DNA of 64,000 nucleotides, taken from NCBI RefSeq assembly GCF_964340395.1, contig NC_135554.1, forward strand, positions 10,907,475-10,971,474, in the 5' to 3' direction. The stretch is from Glandiceps talaboti. Its lineage: Eukaryota; Hemichordata; Enteropneusta; Spengelidae. Below the pieces are notes generated by a model. That model ran no database searches. It saw only the letters and a program-made list of their open reading frames with translations, and had not been told where the DNA came from. How positions within the stretch are numbered: position 1 is the stretch's first letter; each line of letters opens with the position of its first letter. Both the position numbers and the translations under genes were made by a program. This document shows, one piece after another, positions 62,049 to 64,000 of the stretch.

Positions 62049-62529
62049 CTAAAGTATTCTTAAGACCTGTATAAAATGAACATCACTATCTTTGGAGAGT
62101 TGTTCAGAAGCAGTACATATGTCTATAGTCTGTGGCATACAAGTATGAGTTCCCGGGTCAGATTGTAGTACTCCTTCATCTTCTGAACTTGACACCTGGA
62201 ACAATCGTTTCTTCAATGGTCTACGCTTTCTTGGGGATGATTGAAATTTAGCTGATTTTGAGGACATTAAATAGGGTTGGTACAGGATTCTGTTTAGTTG
62301 GTACACCATCAACAAAATGATTTGAACAGACTCTAATTCCTGGACCAGGAATAAAATCATGTCTACCATGACGTATTCTGTCAATCCATTGCACCTTGAC
62401 ATCATCAGTGGACAGTAACTTGTGAAACCGTAGTACACCAATATGGCTTCTCTTGACTTGGTTTTCTGGGTATCTTCTGTCATTACCGCAGCCCTCGACA
62501 GAACATCTATCACCACCAGGCATTTCCAA
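62049..62529 (-). CDS. THAP DNA-binding domain and linker of the transposase (frameshifted)
   Basis: The frame at 62248-62529 encodes a complete THAP domain: C9 and C14 (CSVEGC), W48 (VQWIDRIRH), C68 and H71 (VCSNHFVDG), PT, and the closing PVPTLF box at 82-87. This C2CH finger would bind the transposon ends. Just after the box the frame stops (NVLKIS), while the overlapping frame continues as SSKSAKFQSSPRKRRPLKKR, LFQVSSSEDEG, a basic linker with a likely nuclear signal. A single-base shift or an unrecognised splice near 62265 therefore separates THAP from the DDE part. Confidence 0.8.
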
Positions 62530-62832
62530 TGAACTGGTTTAGGTACTAATTACTACAGCTGCATTTATAAGAAATTAAACAATATTTGATGTTGTTCACA
62601 GTAGCAATATTACATGCTTCAATGGTGATGTTAATCCGTGCAGTGTGTTACAGCTGTACACTCTGGCTACTATCTTTTGAGGTTTCTCCACATTAATTTT
62701 CAATTTTGAATTTTTGATGGTTGACTTTTCAAGTTCAATTTCTTGTCAAAGTTGGCGAAAAATTCAGATCGTCAGTATATGACAGTAACATGTAGCCAGC
62801 AGTGACGAAGGGTTTGCAATGTGTCATTTTTA

Positions 62833-62899
62833 GCGCGCCACTGACGCCATTTGCCCCCTCTCCAAGATGGCGGCAATAACCGTAAAAGCGTCCATTGTC
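62833..62899 (-). repeat. Right terminal inverted repeat
   Basis: Reverse complement of the left repeat: GCGCGCCACTGACGCCATTT to GCGTCCATTGTC. It lacks the 12-bp insertion of the left copy. It contains CAAGATGGCGGC on the plus strand. Confidence 0.9.
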
Positions 62900-62939
62900 A
62901 GAATCGAGTCCCAAATTACACTGTCTGAAAGCAGGACTA

Positions 62940-64000
62940 CAACAAACCAAACATATTTGTTTACCTTCGCATCCTTGTAATTTTTTATTTTCTGAAAAGA
63001 ATTTTAGTTTATGTTTCTGTTTAGCACTCATATTGTTTCTGAACTTCTTAGTTGCACGTGTACTTGCAGACGACAGAACAGAATATAATAAAAGAAATTG
63101 TCACTGTCAACTTACCTCAGCTCAGCCTTTAATTCGTTTCGAATTTATCCTTCCACGTGTACACTAAGTTTGAAACTGTTCAAGTTCGTGTCCTACCTCT
63201 GAATGTATGTAGAAGTATAGAATTCTCATTCACAATTTTCAAATTAATTACTAGTTTTCTAGTGTTTATGATCAACATTATGTCGATTTAGCGATGTCGT
63301 CGCCTGACAAGCGAAGCGTCTGCTTCGACGACAAACAGACGACCGGTTCAAAAGATGAAATGCCCGGATGTTGAACAGCGCCGCCCGCGGCTATGGCCCA
63401 CATTTCTCATCATGACAACTCTGAAGTTTACCAGATAGAAGTATTCAGTGTACGTGCAATATAGCTTGGTAAGGCTAGGGGCAACATCAATATAACAGTT
63501 CAATGTAAGTTATGGAAGACTGGTGAGGACAGCTACCTGCAACCTGCGACTTGTAGAACTGCAACTTGCAGCTGCGACCTGCGACTTATAAAACTGCGAC
63601 CATAATTGTTACTTTTTGTTTTACATGTAAGGTAGTTTAGATGTGTTTAGGTCGAGATGTGTGAGATATTTCTATCTTAGTTTACTTAGTTAAACTTATA
63701 CTGTTACATGTCAGTATCTCAGAAGTCATGTGCGATTTGTATCGAAGTTCTCAAAGATGAAAAACAAATATTAACGTAGTTCGCGCGTGCAGAGCACTCG
63801 ATGTCAAAACCCCATTGGTTCAAAGTATAGACATAATTGCAAAATATAATAGTACAGAAGAAAAGGTTCGTTTCCTAAAGACAATCACAGTGATGTTTGC
63901 ACGATCGTGTTGTGATTCCGATGACTGACATTCCGACTTGTCACCCTCAAATTTTGCCAACTCCTCGGATTTACAAAATAATTCAGTGTTAACTAAGTAT
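62940..64000. other. Flank without a recognised gene
   Basis: Beyond the transposon. A minus-strand frame (62735-63031) starts MSAKQKHKLKFFSENKKL and runs into the inverted repeat; I cannot tell whether it is coding. A CpG-rich patch at 63290-63420 has a 26-codon frame (MSSPDKRSVCFDDKQTT). Short imperfect CTGCGACTT repeats occur at 63532-63602. Nothing firm. Confidence 0.4.

Larger units (their letters stand above)
55687..62938. mobile_element. Two-gene DNA transposon, ISL2EU-like (PIF/Harbinger-related)
   Basis: About 7.25 kb bounded by inverted repeats. The well matched core is 55756-55834 against 62833-62899 (one substitution and a 12-bp indel). An outer 19-bp inverted match lies at 55687-55705 against 62920-62938, with a 30-bp length difference between. 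Inside are a plus-strand SAP/SWIM/YqaJ protein and a convergent minus-strand THAP/HTH/DDE transposase. A YqaJ-type nuclease with a THAP-DDE_Tnp_4 transposase is the layout I remember for ISL2EU elements. No clear short target duplication is visible. Internal hairpins and an exon-like segment also lie between the two genes. Confidence 0.75.

Noticed and set aside
63294-63374. 26-codon CpG-rich frame starting MSSPDKRSVCFDDK
   Set aside because: It could be a first exon of a gene to the right, but there is no clear donor and no downstream exon in the window.

Overview
The window is animal (metazoan) nuclear DNA. It is AT-rich, dense in microsatellites, has genes split by introns, and carries many decayed transposons. 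Nothing in it is bacterial or viral. The best lineage clue is the gene filling the left half, the catalytic subunit of cAMP-dependent protein kinase (PKA-C). Its exon 6 (catalytic loop) is tandemly duplicated, which I recall from the sea slug Aplysia. A mollusc or other lophotrochozoan is therefore my inference, not something the sequence proves.

Region 1 (1-28,000, minus strand) is the 5' part of the PKA-C gene. I read exon 6 in two versions (221-347 and 426-552), exon 5 (2751-2833), exon 4 (8459-8557), exon 3 (9829-9957), exon 2 (13690-13751) and two alternative first exons. One first exon (19102-19147) encodes the classical myristoylated start MGNAATAKKG. The other (27782-27815) encodes MPKDKVKAAAQ, with a possible TATA promoter just upstream. 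All splice sites are consensus GT/AG, and the lengths of exons 2-6 (62, 129, 99, 83, 127 bp) equal those I recall for vertebrate PKA-C. The long introns hold microsatellites, a foldback MITE and dispersed repeats. The gene continues off the left edge, where activation-segment exons are expected.

Region 2 (28,000-32,700) has no convincing gene; it holds microsatellites and a small hairpin element. Region 3 (32,700-36,200) holds five decayed copies of one unrecognised exon-like coding unit plus a shared non-coding tail. Region 4 (34,300-47,400) is a graveyard of repeat-associated gene fragments: a LINE reverse-transcriptase tail, a P-loop ATPase fragment, a Myb/SANT-like exon, a TTF-type zinc-finger (ZNF862/hAT-like) pseudogene, a Cys-rich minus-strand pseudogene and one intact 350-residue plus-strand reading frame. 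A large near-perfect palindrome sits at about 39.99 kb.

Region 5 (47,700-55,100) contains piggyBac transposase remains. Two different piggyBac lineages are fused into one chimeric locus with in-frame stops, and a third fragment of the second lineage lies at 54.8 kb. A 230-bp hAT-like MITE sits at 52.3 kb.

Region 6 (about 55,690-62,940) is a nearly complete 7.2-kb DNA transposon. It has matching terminal inverted repeats, a plus-strand SAP + SWIM + YqaJ-nuclease protein, and a convergent minus-strand THAP + HTH + DDE transposase. This two-gene layout fits the PIF/Harbinger-related ISL2EU group as I remember it. The DDE triad and the YqaJ catalytic residues are present, but the THAP part and the PHD-like tail of the nuclease each show a frameshift. 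The last kilobase shows nothing I can support as a gene.
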